Positions 53,588-63,235 are shown, counted from the stretch's first letter. The stretch is DNA of 64,000 bases from Deltaproteobacteria bacterium (GCA_029262375.1 JAJCZM010000005.1:62001-126000), one strand, 5' to 3'. The notes: a model not told the origin generated them from the sequence alone. A program made the numbers and translations.

Positions 53588-54441
53588 TCGCGCGCGCGTT
53601 TTCGATCAAGATACTCGCGTACGATCGCGGGATACCCGTCCCGGTACGAAGGATAGCGAAACTCGTATCCTATTTCCCGTAGCAGCGCGTTCGAGCAGCG
53701 CTTGTTGCGACTGCCGATTTCGCCGTCGGTGGGCGGTGCCAGGCTGATTCCGAGACGCTCGGCCAACCAGGAAATCACGTCGTTTCGGTCAGCCGGGTCG
53801 TCATCGACGCCGACGATGCACTCGGGCGGCGACGACAGTCGTAAGAGATGGCGAATCGCGCCCGCACAGTCATCGCGGTGGATTCGGTTCGTGTAGGACG
53901 GAGCGGCGGTGAGTGTCGCCTCGCTGCGATCCACCCGTTCGATTAGCGCAGTTCGCCCGGGGCCGTATATCCCTCCGAATCGAAGCGAGGTTGTCGTCAG
54001 CCCGGATTCTCGCGCAACTTGCTCGCTTTCGAGCAAGCGACGCCCCGAGAAGCGCGTGGGGGCGGTAGCAGAAGACTCGTCGACCACTTGGCCATCCGAT
54101 TGCGCGTATATCGACGTGCTCGATACCAGCACCAATCGTCGCGGGGCGTGCTTGATAGCGGCTGTTTCGCGCAGGACGCGACGCAGCCCTTCCACGTAGA
54201 TCGTTCGATAGGCCTCGTCCGACGACTCGTCGGGGGCGGCGGTGAACACTACGGCATCGAGACTGTTGGGAAGTCCCTCGAACGGGCGATTGCCGGAAAG
54301 ATCGCCGACTACCGCCTGCGCATGCGTTGCGAGTTTGGTGACGTCGCGGCGTAGACCGAAGACGGAGTCACCGTCTTCGATTAGTTGCGAAGCGAGGGCA
54401 TTGCCGACGAATCCGCAGCCGGCGATGAGGATCGAAGCCAA
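53584..54441 (-). CDS. NAD(P)-dependent epimerase/dehydratase family protein (YeeZ-like)
   Basis: A 285-residue extended-SDR protein. ILIAGCGFVGNALASQLIEDG is the cofactor loop (GxGxxG), VVFTAAP the strand-4 segment, and LVLVSSTSIYAQSDGQVVDESS holds the Ser/Tyr pair in STSIYAQ. LRFGGIYGPGR is a hallmark of YeeZ-like proteins. The start is TTG 54441, three bases after the CbiX stop, so the genes form one operon. The molecular role is unknown. Confidence 0.83.
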   Translation of the reverse strand: MASILIAGCGFVGNALASQLIEDGDSVFGLRRDVTKLATHAQAVVGDLSGNRPFEGLPNSLDAVVFTAAPDESSDEAYRTIYVEGLRRVLRETAAIKHAPRRLVLVSSTSIYAQSDGQVVDESSATAPTRFSGRRLLESEQVARESGLTTTSLRFGGIYGPGRTALIERVDRSEATLTAAPSYTNRIHRDDCAGAIRHLLRLSSPPECIVGVDDDPADRNDVISWLAERLGISLAPPTDGEIGSRNKRCSNALLREIGYEFRYPSYRDGYPAIVREYLDRKRARD

Positions 54442-54444
54442 AGC

Positions 54445-54906
54445 CTATGTATCCTTCTCAGCTGGCTCAGCCGGCTCAGCCGGCTCAGCTGGCTCAGCTG
54501 GCTCAGCCGGCTCAGTCGACAGCGCTGCGCCGATGCGCTCGTCGATGACGGCCGTCATCTCGGGCGAGGTGCCGACGGGCTCGGCCAGTCGCCACGAAAG
54601 TTGTGGGTGCTTCGCCGCAGCTTGCGTGCACAGTTCCGGAATGTCGTGGGCCGCGTGTCGGCCGAGCGCTAAGAAATAAGGAACGACAACGACGTGCGCG
54701 ACGCCGCCGGCTGCCAGCGCGTCGAACGCTTCGGAGATGGTCGGCCGCGCCAGTTCCATGTGGGCGTGCGCAACACGTGCGTAGCGGCCGCCGTCGGCCA
54801 TTGCTTCGGCGCGCACGCGCAGTGAGTCGTTGGCCGCTTCTACTCTCGATCCGTGATCGACCAGGAGTACCCCGATCGGTCGCTGCTGCGATGTTGGTGT
54901 CGGCAC
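54445..54906 (-). CDS. cbiX: CbiX/SirB-type sirohydrochlorin chelatase
   Basis: A short-form chelatase of 153 residues that would insert Co or Fe into sirohydrochlorin. IGVLLVDHGSRVEAANDSL holds the first active-site His, and VVVVPYFLALGRHAAHDIPEL the second. The last 25 residues are a Glu-Pro-Ala repeat tail made by a 9-bp tandem repeat, not part of the enzyme fold. Length of the core fits CbiX-S, which would dimerise. It is coupled to the YeeZ-like gene downstream. Confidence 0.83.
   Translation of the reverse strand: MPTPTSQQRPIGVLLVDHGSRVEAANDSLRVRAEAMADGGRYARVAHAHMELARPTISEAFDALAAGGVAHVVVVPYFLALGRHAAHDIPELCTQAAAKHPQLSWRLAEPVGTSPEMTAVIDERIGAALSTEPAEPAEPAEPAEPAEPAEKDT
54457..54514. repeat. 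9-bp tandem repeat in the cbiX 3' end
   Basis: Six full units of CTCAGCYGG (54457-54510) plus a partial unit. Being in-frame on the minus strand it encodes the repeated Glu-Pro-Ala tail of CbiX. Copy number probably varies between strains. Confidence 0.85.
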
Positions 54907-54915
54907 CGTGGTAGA

Positions 54916-55968
54916 TTATTCCAGTGCTTCTTTTCGTGAGCGTCCGCGATAGTAGGGGCGACCGCGAGCCTGCCAGTCTTCATACAATTCGAAGAATTTC
55001 TCGCCCATCGGGTCTATTCCGCGGACCGGCATGCTGCCGCGCCTGACGGTGAAGTCGTCGGGGGATAACTCGCCCGCGCGAACGAAATGGCGTTCCGCTG
55101 CGTCTTCGTGGCCTGCCTGATGTAGGTGCCACGCAAGCGTGAACTCCGTGCGCGCCAGCTGCTCGTCGTGGGTGGGTAACATCAGTCTCGCGCGGACCTC
55201 GTCGCCGGAGTACGGAAGCGTTCCTTCGCGAACCCACGCGCGCAGCTCGTTCTTGTGGATGTCGGTGTCCATTGCGTGAAAGTCTTTGAACATGTCGCTG
55301 GCGAAGACGGGCTCGTTCGGTCGCACGATGCGGCCTTGCTCGTCGATCCATACAGCCGTCGGTATGTTGACCATCGAGTAGAGCTCGGCGACGACGTGCT
55401 CGGTGTCGATCAGGCTCGGGTGCGTGGGTTTCGCTTCCTCGATGTACGGCCTGGCATCTTCAGCCGCGCGATCGAGAGCTACGGTGATGATCACGAAACC
55501 ATCGTCGGCGAGTTCTTCGTACAGTTGCTGCCACACGGGCAGGTCGTAGCGGCATCCTCACCAGCTCGCATGCGCCACCAGGAACACCTTCTTGCCGAGG
55601 TGTTCGCTGAGTGTGTGCATGCGTCCATCGAGGTCTGGGAGCGTAAAGTCCGGCGCGATCAGGCTCTCCATGCTGTCGGCTCGGCTGGCCGCCGCCGTGC
55701 CGAGTGCCGCGGTCGCGCATTGCAAATCGAGCGCCAACGGTCGACCAACGAGCGTCGCAAAAGTCGCCAGGTCCACCGCACCGTCGACCAGCAGATCGCC
55801 CGACGCGGGCACCGGGTAGCATGCGCCATCCTTGCAAAGCCCCTGCGGCTTGAGTTCCCAGCCGAGCGCTCGCGAGAGCGCGTCAGGAGTCAGCGTGATG
55901 CGATCACCGGAGTCGGAAACGACGGCCTCACGAGGAACCCCTTTGTCGAGAATAGTGAACTGTTTCAT
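54916..55968 (-). CDS. candidate selenoprotein: redoxin-domain protein with in-frame UGA (Sec137)
   Basis: One continuous frame of 350 residues interrupted only by TGA at 55558-55560. Residues 104-136 (LIAPDFTLPDLDGRMHTL...VFLVAHASW) and 138 onwards (GCRYDLPVWQQLYEEL...YSMVNIPTAVWIDEQGRIVRP) are the two halves of one thioredoxin/redoxin domain, and the UGA lies exactly at the active-site Cys, giving W-U-G-C. Residues 250-300 form a TPR-like helical segment. A hairpin 15 bases after the UGA has the shape of a bacterial SECIS. A sequencing error or pseudogene is the alternative; without readthrough the product would lack its redox site. No sel genes are in the window. Confidence 0.72.
55528..55542 (-). 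promoter_or_regulatory. bSECIS-like hairpin
   Basis: In the mRNA, CUGCC and GGCAG form a perfect five-pair stem around the loop CGUGU, starting 15 bases after the UGA. The loop's second base is G followed by U, as in bacterial SECIS elements read by SelB. A lower UAC/GUA pairing can extend it. Spacing to the loop (20 bases after UGA) is in the accepted range. Confidence 0.6.
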
Positions 55969-56022
55969 AGGCGGTCACTGTATGCGTGAAGCGTGGCTGA
56001 AGAAACGGCAGGTCGGCAGGGA

Positions 56023-56084
56023 AGCAGGTTAGCAGGTTAGCAGGTTAGCAGGTTAGCTGGTTAGCTGGTTAGCAGGTTAGCTGG
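56023..56084. repeat. 8-bp tandem repeat at the ferredoxin 3' end
   Basis: Seven copies of AGCWGGTT (AGCAGGTT or AGCTGGTT) from 56023 to 56078 plus a partial copy to 56084. The array contains the ferredoxin stop codon (56077-56079) and fills most of the gap to the selenoprotein-candidate start. Eight is not a multiple of three, so copy-number change could not keep a frame. Confidence 0.85.
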
Positions 56085-56487
56085 CGGAGTTGTCGTCGTC
56101 TTCTTCGTTTGGCCGTGCGTTATTGCCGCTCAGCGCCGCTTCGACGATGCGGAACTCCTCGACTGGGTTCCCGCCGATGAGATGTTCATCGATGATTCGG
56201 TCGAGAACGGCGGGGGTACAGGAGTGGTACCAAGTCCCGTCTGGATACACGACGGCAACCGGACCGGAGGCGCAGATACGAAGGCAGTTAGCCTTCGTGC
56301 GGAACACCTCGCCGCGGTCGAGTTCGAGCTCGCTCAGTCGCGACTTGAGGTGTTTCCAAGCCTGTAGGCTTTCCTCTTTATCGCAGCACTTTGCCTCTGA
56401 CTGGTCGCAGCAGAGGAAAATGTGGCGCTTGAGCCGACCGATCCCGAGGTTCCTTGCCGTGCGTTCGAGAAACTTGGTGTCCGACAT
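56077..56487 (-). CDS. thioredoxin-like [2Fe-2S] ferredoxin
   Basis: A 136-residue ferredoxin of the thioredoxin-fold class (as in Aquifex and in NuoE). [15 protein letters not shown] supplies the first cluster Cys residues and [27 protein letters not shown] the others, with the ANCLxxCxxGPVxxVYP motif. It is an electron carrier in the cytoplasm. ATG 56487 is chosen; upstream codons are Ser-rich and overlap the next gene's 3' end. Its neighbour, the redoxin-like selenoprotein candidate, would fit a shared redox role. Confidence 0.85.
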   Translation of the reverse strand: MSDTKFLERTARNLGIGRLKRHIFLCCDQSEAKCCDKEESLQAWKHLKSRLSELELDRGEVFRTKANCLRICASGPVAVVYPDGTWYHSCTPAVLDRIIDEHLIGGNPVEEFRIVEAALSGNNARPNEEDDDNSAS

Positions 56488-56500
56488 GGTCAACTCCGCG

Positions 56501-57214
56501 CTACTGCGGGCGCTCCATCGCACGAATGATGTCGTTGAGCTTGATCTTGACGGCGGCGTCATCGTGCAGATCGCGTACTTGGGTCAGGATGTCCCCGGCA
56601 TACTTGTACGGGCGCAGCACACGTCCGAGCGTTTCGGAATCCATGCTGATGAATCGTTGCGACTGGCCGACGTTTCCAAGCAGGCGCTCTCGAACGTACT
56701 TCGCCGCACGCTCGCGCGTCGCCGTGTTCTCACTGTTGAACGACGAGCGCAGTAGTGCCGGCGGGATCTGGAACGCCGGCGCGGGGCGTTGTTCGGCCAT
56801 GCTATCTAGGGCGGCGCGTAGATCGGTGGGAGGGGTAAGCGGCGCGCCCGAGCGGTTCTGGCCGATCACACGCAAGGTTGCTACTCGCGTCTCTCCCTGT
56901 GGGCCGGCTCGCAGGCCGACGAAGTAGCTTTCTTCTTTGAGGAGCCGCGGCAGCAATTCGTGCAGAGCGATCTTCTCATAGCCTGCGACAATCGGACGAT
57001 CTTCGGCATCGAAAGAGAGAAGATGCACGCCGGCTGACGCACACAGGTCTTCAATAACGGCCTGCAGTGACTCGCTTCGTCCCGAAACAGTCGCGATTTG
57101 ACCCTCGTCTACGACCACTTCCACTTCTTCCTGTGCGGATAAGTGGCCGGTGGTGATCGTCGCATGGATGAGCGTCGGCACGAGCAAGAAGAGCACTAGA
57201 AGGCGCAGTTGCAT
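56501..57214 (-). CDS. secreted hypothetical protein
   Basis: Not recognised at family level. The 237 residues begin with a signal peptide ([28 protein letters not shown]). Residues 35-115 ([53 protein letters not shown]) resemble the STN/secretin N-domain pattern, and the C-terminal part is helical and charged. It is probably periplasmic. It ends 14 bases before the ferredoxin start, so they share a transcript. Confidence 0.72.
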   Translation of the reverse strand: MQLRLLVLFLLVPTLIHATITTGHLSAQEEVEVVVDEGQIATVSGRSESLQAVIEDLCASAGVHLLSFDAEDRPIVAGYEKIALHELLPRLLKEESYFVGLRAGPQGETRVATLRVIGQNRSGAPLTPPTDLRAALDSMAEQRPAPAFQIPPALLRSSFNSENTATRERAAKYVRERLLGNVGQSQRFISMDSETLGRVLRPYKYAGDILTQVRDLHDDAAVKIKLNDIIRAMERPQ

Positions 57215-57324
57215 GAGAATTCAGGGCCGACAGAGGGGTCCGGCGCAGAGCCAGTGTAACGTGAAATGCCGCCCATGGACACGTTCTATGGATATGCTGC
57301 GGCGGGGCGCTTCGCGAGTGCGTT

Positions 57325-60300
57325 TCAGTGGAGCTCAGCCTGCAAACGACTTCTCACCGTGCCGAGATCTCCGGTTTCGACCGCAACGCCGCCGCGGTAC
57401 GCGATGACCTTCTGCTCGAAGGGGGATATGCGCTCCCCCGCGCTGAGGATGCCGACGAGATTTAGCGGATCGGCTGCCGAGACGAGTACCGGTCCGCCCT
57501 CGGCTTTGTCGCGGCGGACACGACGCAGCAGGTCGACGGCGTCCGGCAGGGCGAACTGCTCGCCGACGAAGCCGTCAACGAAGCGTCCGCCTCGAACGAT
57601 TCCGCAGGCCTCGAGTCGCCGAAGTTCATATAAAGTAACGCGCCACGGGAATCGGCGCGACTCGCGCACGCATAGATCGCGAAATACCACGCCATATCGA
57701 TGCAGCAATTGTTGGACGAATGCGGCGGCGGCCTCTCCGCTGTCCGGTTCGACCGCGTCTGTGCTACGCATGAGTGACCAGCGGCCGACGGGCATCACGC
57801 GACGCGGCTTTCGACCGGGCAGCGCGCGCAGGTGCGGTGCCAGACGTACTCGACGTCCTGCGTTACGTTTCTCGGCCGGAAGCAGCAGCGTGCGTAGACC
57901 GGCTATCCCGTCACCGGTGACGAGACCCGATGCGACCAGTTCCCAGAGTGCTTCTTCCGTTTCGGTGGGAAGGCCGCCGGTCGCGCGCGCGATGTCGGAG
58001 AGAAACGTCGCCCCCTTCGTCTCGAGGTGCTCGTAGACGGTGCGCGCCGTCTTCGAGATCGCCTCGAGCCAAGCACGCTCGGTTGGCAGCGGTTCGAGTA
58101 GGGTGTCGCTGTCTTCACGCAAGAAAAACGCGAGTGGAGCGGAGCGAGTGATCGTGCGGCGCCGCTTGCGCGCCGCTCCTTCGTCTATGTTCGTCGGCGA
58201 AGAGAACGACAGGCGCCCCCAGGCGATCTCGCCTGCAAGGCACAGTTGTTCGAGCATGTCGGGGTCGTATTTGGCCATGCGCGCGGGCAGTACGTCGCGC
58301 TCCCATGCAGGGCCCGGCAGCTCGAGACCTTGCAGTTGCGCGATGACGTTGCGTAGCCCGTCCTTTCCGTGCAACTGCGTCCCATCTGCAACGTGGTGCC
58401 AGCGCAGTAGGAAGCGCATGAAATCCACCGCGGAGACCGGCTCGATTTCCTTGCGCAGCGTTCCGATGGTCAGACGATGGATGCGTGCGAGCAGACCCCG
58501 TTCGCACCATTCGATGTCGCCGGTTTCCGCAGTGAAGCGCCCTTGCAGTATGACGCCGTCGAGTTCCAAACGTGCGAGCGTCGCGTTGACGCGTGCTTCC
58601 TCGAGGCCCAGGCGTGCGGCCAGCGACGTGACGCTGGTCGGTCCGAGCGACTCCATCCAGCCTCTCAGGATTTCCTTCAGTGCCGTATCGGGGTCGTTCG
58701 CGAACATCTCGGCTTCGTCGCGGTCGGCGACGAGTGGTCGCGAGCGCTCGACGCGTACCGGCTCCGGATCGAAGGTGACACCGGCGATGGCGCGCCGGAC
58801 GACATCGGCGCGTTCTGCAGGGACCCATGCCTCATGCGCCGTGGTCGCCGAGTCGGTACTCGAACGGTTGGCAATGTCCCCGCATGCCGGAATGTCCCAC
58901 CGTGCCAGCACGACGCGATCCGCCGCGCGCAGCGACGCGAGCGCATGCGCAACGAGGCTCGAGTCGGTTGCAGGATCGGCGACCGGCAGCACGGCGAGCG
59001 TGCACAGCACGTCGTGCAACTCATCGGCGTCGCGGATCTCGGGCCACGCTTGGCGTCTGACTTCCGCGATTGCTGCAACGTCGAGCGCGCCGATTCCCGA
59101 AGCGAGATCCGGATCGAATCGTCGCAACGTGACGGCGCGTGCGCGGCGTTCCTCTAGCGGTGCGTCGTCGAGGAACGCGTAGGGGTTCGCATTGAGAATC
59201 TCGTGCGACAGCGGAGAGGGCGAAGGTGTTTCGACTGCGATCGTCTCGATGGCGCCGCTCTCCATGCCGGCGAGAAGCGCCTTGGCGCCGTCCGTATCCA
59301 TCGCTTCGCGCAGGCAATTGTCGATTGTCTCTGTCACCAGCGGATGATCGGGAGGGTCTATCTTACCGACGCGATTATCCTGACAACCCAGCTGGGCCGG
59401 GAAGATCGCCGAGAGTAAGTCCTCGGCACGCATGCGCTGTAGCGCGATCGGGACGCGCTTGCCGCCCATGTGGCGCAACATGGCGAGCGAGCGAGTCGCG
59501 TTCCAGCGCCAGCGGTTCGTGAACATCGGCGATTGCAGCGATGCCTGCACCAAGTCGGGCTCGATCTTGCGCTCGTTGGTCATCGAGAAAATGTTTTCAA
59601 GAGGGAAGCTGTGCTGCTCCCCCAACGAAAGAACGACGCCGTCGTCGGTCGCAGCTGCTTGTAGCTCGAAGTCGAAACTCACGCAGAAGCTCTTTCTCAG
59701 CGCGAGGCCGATCGCACGATTGATGCGCGCCCCGAACGGTGCATGCAGAACCAACTGCATGCCGCCGGCTTCGTCGAAGAATCGCTCGGCAATGACCTTT
59801 TGTTGCGACGGGAGGCTGCCGAGTACTGCGAGCGATTCGCGTACGTAGCCGATGATCTGTTCGGCGCCGGCTTGATCGACGTGCGTTTCGGTCATGAGCC
59901 AGTCGGCCAGCGCGGTGAGGTCGCCCAGGCGAGCGGCAACGTCCTCGCGCAGTCTCGCTACTGCATCCGACAGTTCCGGAGTGCGTCCCGGCGACTCGCC
60001 GACCCAGAACGGGATCGTCGGTGGAAGTCCTTCGGCGTTGGTGACGCGTACACGTCCGGCCTCCACGCGCTGCACGCGCCAACTCGAGTTGCCGAGCTGA
60101 AATATGTCGCCGGCCAGCGTCTCGATCGCGAAGTCTTCGTTGACCGTTCCGACGAAGGCGTTGCTGCCGTCCTCGACGACGTCGTAGTCAGCCATGTCGG
60201 CGATGGCACCGCCCGAAGTGATGGCTGCCAGTCGTGCGCCGCGACGTGGACGCACGCGCCCGTTCACGCGATCGTAGTGCAGGTGGGCGCTGCGTCTGCC

Positions 60301-61698
60301 GCGTCGTGTGGAGACCCCCTCGGCGAGCATCTCGATAACATCATCGAAGTGCGATCGCGCGAGGTCTCTATACGGATAGGTTCCGATCACCATGTCCCAG
60401 ATCTCTTCGACGTCCATCTCTTCGGCCGCGACCTGGGCGACGATCTGCTGGGCGAGAATATCGAGTGCGTTGCTCGGAATGACGAGGCGGTCGAGTGTGC
60501 CGCACTCTACGGCGCGCACCGCCGCGGCCGCCTGTACGAGTTCGTCACGCGTGAGCGGGAACAACACGCCCTTTGGTATGGCGCCCAGAAAATGCCCGGA
60601 GCGACCGACTCGCTGCAGAAGCTGTGCGATCGATCGCGGCGCTCCGAGGTGACACACGAGGTCGACATGGCCGACGTCTATCCCGAGTTCGAGGGACGCC
60701 GTTGCGACGACTACCGGTATCTCTCCGGACTTCAGTCCTTGTTCGGCACCGAGTCGGGTGTCGCGAGAGAGGCTCCCGTGGTGGGCGCGGACTTTGTCCT
60801 TTCCGAGTCGCTCGGTCAGCGAGTGAGCAACGCGCTCGACCATGCGCCTGGTGTTCGTGAAGATGATCGTCGTGCGGTGCTCGCGCACGAGTTCGACCAT
60901 GCGGTCGTATATCGATGCACGTAGCTCGTGGCTCGCGATCGGCCCCAGCTCGTAGTCGACGAGTTCTACCGACAGGTCTATCTCGCGGTGATGCCCGCTA
61001 TCGACAATGCTGCAGTCCGGGCGGCCGTCGGGCAGACAGCGGCGTTGGCCGATGAGCAGTCGCGCGACGTCGTCGATCGGGTTCTGCGTTGCTGAGAGCC
61101 CGATGCGTTGCACGGGTCGCTCGGTCAGACGATCGAATCGCGCGAGCGAGAGCGCGAGGTGCGTGCCCCGTTTCGAATCCGCGACCGCGTGAATCTCGTC
61201 GACGATGATTGATTCGGCCCGCTTGAGAATCGCGCGACTCTTCTCGGCGGTGAGCAATATGTAGAACGACTCGGGGGTCGTGATGAGGATGTGTGGTGGT
61301 CGCCTGATCTGACGCTGGCGTTCGGCACTCGGCGTGTCGCCGCTTCGCACGCCGACGCGCACTTCGGCCGGGTCCATGCCGGCCGCACGGGCGAGATCGT
61401 GAATGGCGGCGAGCGGGCCGCGCAGATTCTTCTCGATGTCGTTCCCCAGCGCTTTCAGGGGAGATACGTAGACGACGTGGATGCGATCTTCGAGCATCCC
61501 GTTCTCGGCCTTCTTGAACAGACTGTCGACCGCCCACAAGAACGCAGCGAGTGTCTTGCCGGATCCCGTCGGGGCGGAGATCAGCGTGTCGCGCCCTTCC
61601 GAGATGGCTTTCCAGCCGTCGAGCTGGACCTGCGTGGGGCCCGCGAAGGCGGTCTCGAACCATTGCCGCACGACGCGGTGGAAGCCGATGTCTTTCAC
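57325..61698 (-). CDS. lhr: Lhr-type DEAD/DEAH helicase
   Basis: A 1457-residue superfamily-2 helicase. ISAPTGSGKTLAAFLWAVD is Walker A, SIIVDEIHAVADSKRG is motif II, RIGLSATQNPI is motif III, and ICHLGAPRSIAQLLQRVGRSGH-type motifs IV-VI follow (seen as VCHLGAPRSIAQLLQRVGR). The long C-terminal half (about residues 600-1457) contains the winged-helix and beta-barrel Lhr core and the extra C-terminal domain found in large bacterial Lhr proteins, linked to DNA repair in mycobacteria and others. The ATG overlaps the upstream metallo-hydrolase stop (ATGA). Confidence 0.93.
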   Translation of the reverse strand: MKDIGFHRVVRQWFETAFAGPTQVQLDGWKAISEGRDTLISAPTGSGKTLAAFLWAVDSLFKKAENGMLEDRIHVVYVSPLKALGNDIEKNLRGPLAAIHDLARAAGMDPAEVRVGVRSGDTPSAERQRQIRRPPHILITTPESFYILLTAEKSRAILKRAESIIVDEIHAVADSKRGTHLALSLARFDRLTERPVQRIGLSATQNPIDDVARLLIGQRRCLPDGRPDCSIVDSGHHREIDLSVELVDYELGPIASHELRASIYDRMVELVREHRTTIIFTNTRRMVERVAHSLTERLGKDKVRAHHGSLSRDTRLGAEQGLKSGEIPVVVATASLELGIDVGHVDLVCHLGAPRSIAQLLQRVGRSGHFLGAIPKGVLFPLTRDELVQAAAAVRAVECGTLDRLVIPSNALDILAQQIVAQVAAEEMDVEEIWDMVIGTYPYRDLARSHFDDVIEMLAEGVSTRRGRRSAHLHYDRVNGRVRPRRGARLAAITSGGAIADMADYDVVEDGSNAFVGTVNEDFAIETLAGDIFQLGNSSWRVQRVEAGRVRVTNAEGLPPTIPFWVGESPGRTPELSDAVARLREDVAARLGDLTALADWLMTETHVDQAGAEQIIGYVRESLAVLGSLPSQQKVIAERFFDEAGGMQLVLHAPFGARINRAIGLALRKSFCVSFDFELQAAATDDGVVLSLGEQHSFPLENIFSMTNERKIEPDLVQASLQSPMFTNRWRWNATRSLAMLRHMGGKRVPIALQRMRAEDLLSAIFPAQLGCQDNRVGKIDPPDHPLVTETIDNCLREAMDTDGAKALLAGMESGAIETIAVETPSPSPLSHEILNANPYAFLDDAPLEERRARAVTLRRFDPDLASGIGALDVAAIAEVRRQAWPEIRDADELHDVLCTLAVLPVADPATDSSLVAHALASLRAADRVVLARWDIPACGDIANRSSTDSATTAHEAWVPAERADVVRRAIAGVTFDPEPVRVERSRPLVADRDEAEMFANDPDTALKEILRGWMESLGPTSVTSLAARLGLEEARVNATLARLELDGVILQGRFTAETGDIEWCERGLLARIHRLTIGTLRKEIEPVSAVDFMRFLLRWHHVADGTQLHGKDGLRNVIAQLQGLELPGPAWERDVLPARMAKYDPDMLEQLCLAGEIAWGRLSFSSPTNIDEGAARKRRRTITRSAPLAFFLREDSDTLLEPLPTERAWLEAISKTARTVYEHLETKGATFLSDIARATGGLPTETEEALWELVASGLVTGDGIAGLRTLLLPAEKRNAGRRVRLAPHLRALPGRKPRRVMPVGRWSLMRSTDAVEPDSGEAAAAFVQQLLHRYGVVFRDLCVRESRRFPWRVTLYELRRLEACGIVRGGRFVDGFVGEQFALPDAVDLLRRVRRDKAEGGPVLVSAADPLNLVGILSAGERISPFEQKVIAYRGGVAVETGDLGTVRSRLQAELH

Positions 61699-62606
61699 CG
61701 GCTACGAGCCGTGACGGTCCCGGTGGCCTCTTCCCAAGCACGTCGCACCACGAAATCCGTGTCGATATGCATGATGAGGGGAATGACGAAGTCCGACATT
61801 CCCGTGTTCTTCGTGAGCGTCGTATGGGCAAGGGTGTGTTCGAGCGTCCAGCCTTCGGCGGCGGCGTGCGCACCGATCACCGCCAACTCCGCGATGAACG
61901 CGCGATACGCAGCCAGGCCGTCCCGGTCGGTCGCGGGTCCGTGTCCGGGGATTACGCGATCGAAGTGGAGCTCGCTGACTCGGTCGAGAGTGCCCGCCCA
62001 GTCGCGCACCGATCCGCCGGCTTCCAAATCGATGTTGGGATATCGGCCTCCGAACATGAGATCTCCGGTGTGAACGACACGGTCGTCGACGAAGAGGACG
62101 ACGAGGTCGCCATCGGTGTGACCGCGCCCTGCGTGCAGCATGCGTACGCTTTTGTTTCCTATCTGAACCGTTCGGTCGTCGTCTACCGTTTCACGCGGGA
62201 GGTAGTCGGCGTTTTCGTCCCAGAAGTCGGGCTCGGTGGCGAGCAGGTGCCGAACGGTTGCGGACGTCGAGAAGAAGCGCGTATCCGCCGGCATGGCCGG
62301 GTTCCCGTGCGTGTGATCGAGGTGGTAATGCGTGTTGATGACCATGACGACCGGCTTGCCGGTCAGATCTTCCGCAAGCTTGCGCACGCGTTTGCCCTGC
62401 ATTGTGAACGTCATCGAATCGACGAGCACCGTCCCGATGTCCGTTCGTAGAACTCCCACGTTGCCGCCGAAACCGTAGATGGCGTAGACGTCATCGCTGA
62501 TCTGTTCGTGCGTATAGGTCGTCACCTGATTGTAGAACCAACCGCCATAGCCGGCGGCGGCCAACAAACAGACGATCAGCCCAATAGTAATGCCTCTTCG
62601 AATCAT
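61695..62606 (-). CDS. membrane-anchored metallo-beta-lactamase fold hydrolase
   Basis: A 303-residue MBL-fold protein with an N-terminal signal anchor (ITIGLIVCLLAAAGYGGWFY), so its enzyme domain should be periplasmic. Metal ligands: INTHYHLDHTHGN (complete HxHxDH), GRGHTDGDLVV, VVHTGDLMFGG and VIPGHGPATD. It is related in layout to the 22.9-kb MBL protein but keeps the canonical second His. ATG 62606 has GGAAG about nine bases upstream; a GTG at 62621 is the other choice. Co-transcribed with lhr, with no obvious functional link. Confidence 0.87.
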   Translation of the reverse strand: MIRRGITIGLIVCLLAAAGYGGWFYNQVTTYTHEQISDDVYAIYGFGGNVGVLRTDIGTVLVDSMTFTMQGKRVRKLAEDLTGKPVVMVINTHYHLDHTHGNPAMPADTRFFSTSATVRHLLATEPDFWDENADYLPRETVDDDRTVQIGNKSVRMLHAGRGHTDGDLVVLFVDDRVVHTGDLMFGGRYPNIDLEAGGSVRDWAGTLDRVSELHFDRVIPGHGPATDRDGLAAYRAFIAELAVIGAHAAAEGWTLEHTLAHTTLTKNTGMSDFVIPLIMHIDTDFVVRRAWEEATGTVTARSR

Positions 62607-62833
62607 TCCATTCACTTCCACTTACTGCGCGTTGTCAGCTTGCCTCGGCTTCATCTCGTTTAGCTTGTCTAGCTTGCGGGTGGCCACTGCGACTGCCTGG
62701 GGTCGGCATTTTACGGAGCCGCGTTGCGCGTGGAAAGTGTTGGCGAACAAAAACCGAAAATAAATGCCGTATCGTCGCGTTCGCGTCTTGTGCCAGCCAC
62801 CGGCAGGCGTCAAAATCTGCGGTAGATCCTCGA

Positions 62834-63232
62834 ATGCTTGCTCACCGCCTTCACCATGCATCTTTCCCAGTGCGCGATCTCGATCGCGCGAAGCATTTCT
62901 ATGGGGACGTACTCGGTCTCGTAGAGATCGAACGGCCGGATTTCGGTTTTCCCGGTGTCTGGTACTCCGGTGGTGCCGCCAGCGGATGTGAGGTGCACCT
63001 GATCGTTCCCGATGATGGCTTCGGCGATACCGGTGCGCCGCCGTCGGGGCTCAATCCGATGGCCGTCCACACGGCCTTTGCCATCGATGACTATGACGAA
63101 GCGGTTGCGCATTTCGCGTCCCATGGGATCGAGGTGTTCGGCCTCGGCCGCGATTCCGGTCAGATGTGGGTCAAGGATCCCGACGGCAACGTCATCGAGT
63201 TGATCGTGCCACCTGAAACGAGCTTGGAATAG
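62834..63232 (+). CDS. VOC/glyoxalase family protein
   Basis: A 132-residue single-unit vicinal-oxygen-chelate protein. RLHHASFPVRDLDRAKHFYGDVLGL is the N-terminal beta-alpha unit with a metal-ligand His, HTAFAIDDYDEAVAHFASHGIEVF starts the second unit, and QMWVKDPDGNVIELIVP carries the C-terminal Glu ligand. The substrate (glyoxalase, dioxygenase or resistance role) is not determinable. The 212-base gap between its start and the divergent metallo-hydrolase shows no clear promoter. Confidence 0.86.
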   Translation: MLAHRLHHASFPVRDLDRAKHFYGDVLGLVEIERPDFGFPGVWYSGGAASGCEVHLIVPDDGFGDTGAPPSGLNPMAVHTAFAIDDYDEAVAHFASHGIEVFGLGRDSGQMWVKDPDGNVIELIVPPETSLE

Positions 63233-63235
63233 AAG

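Noticed and set aside
54916-55536. A separate gene starting at GTG 55536 after an independent 136-residue protein
   Set aside because: Both parts are in the same frame and are halves of one redoxin domain, and the GTG lies inside the active-site helix. A single Sec-containing gene explains it better.
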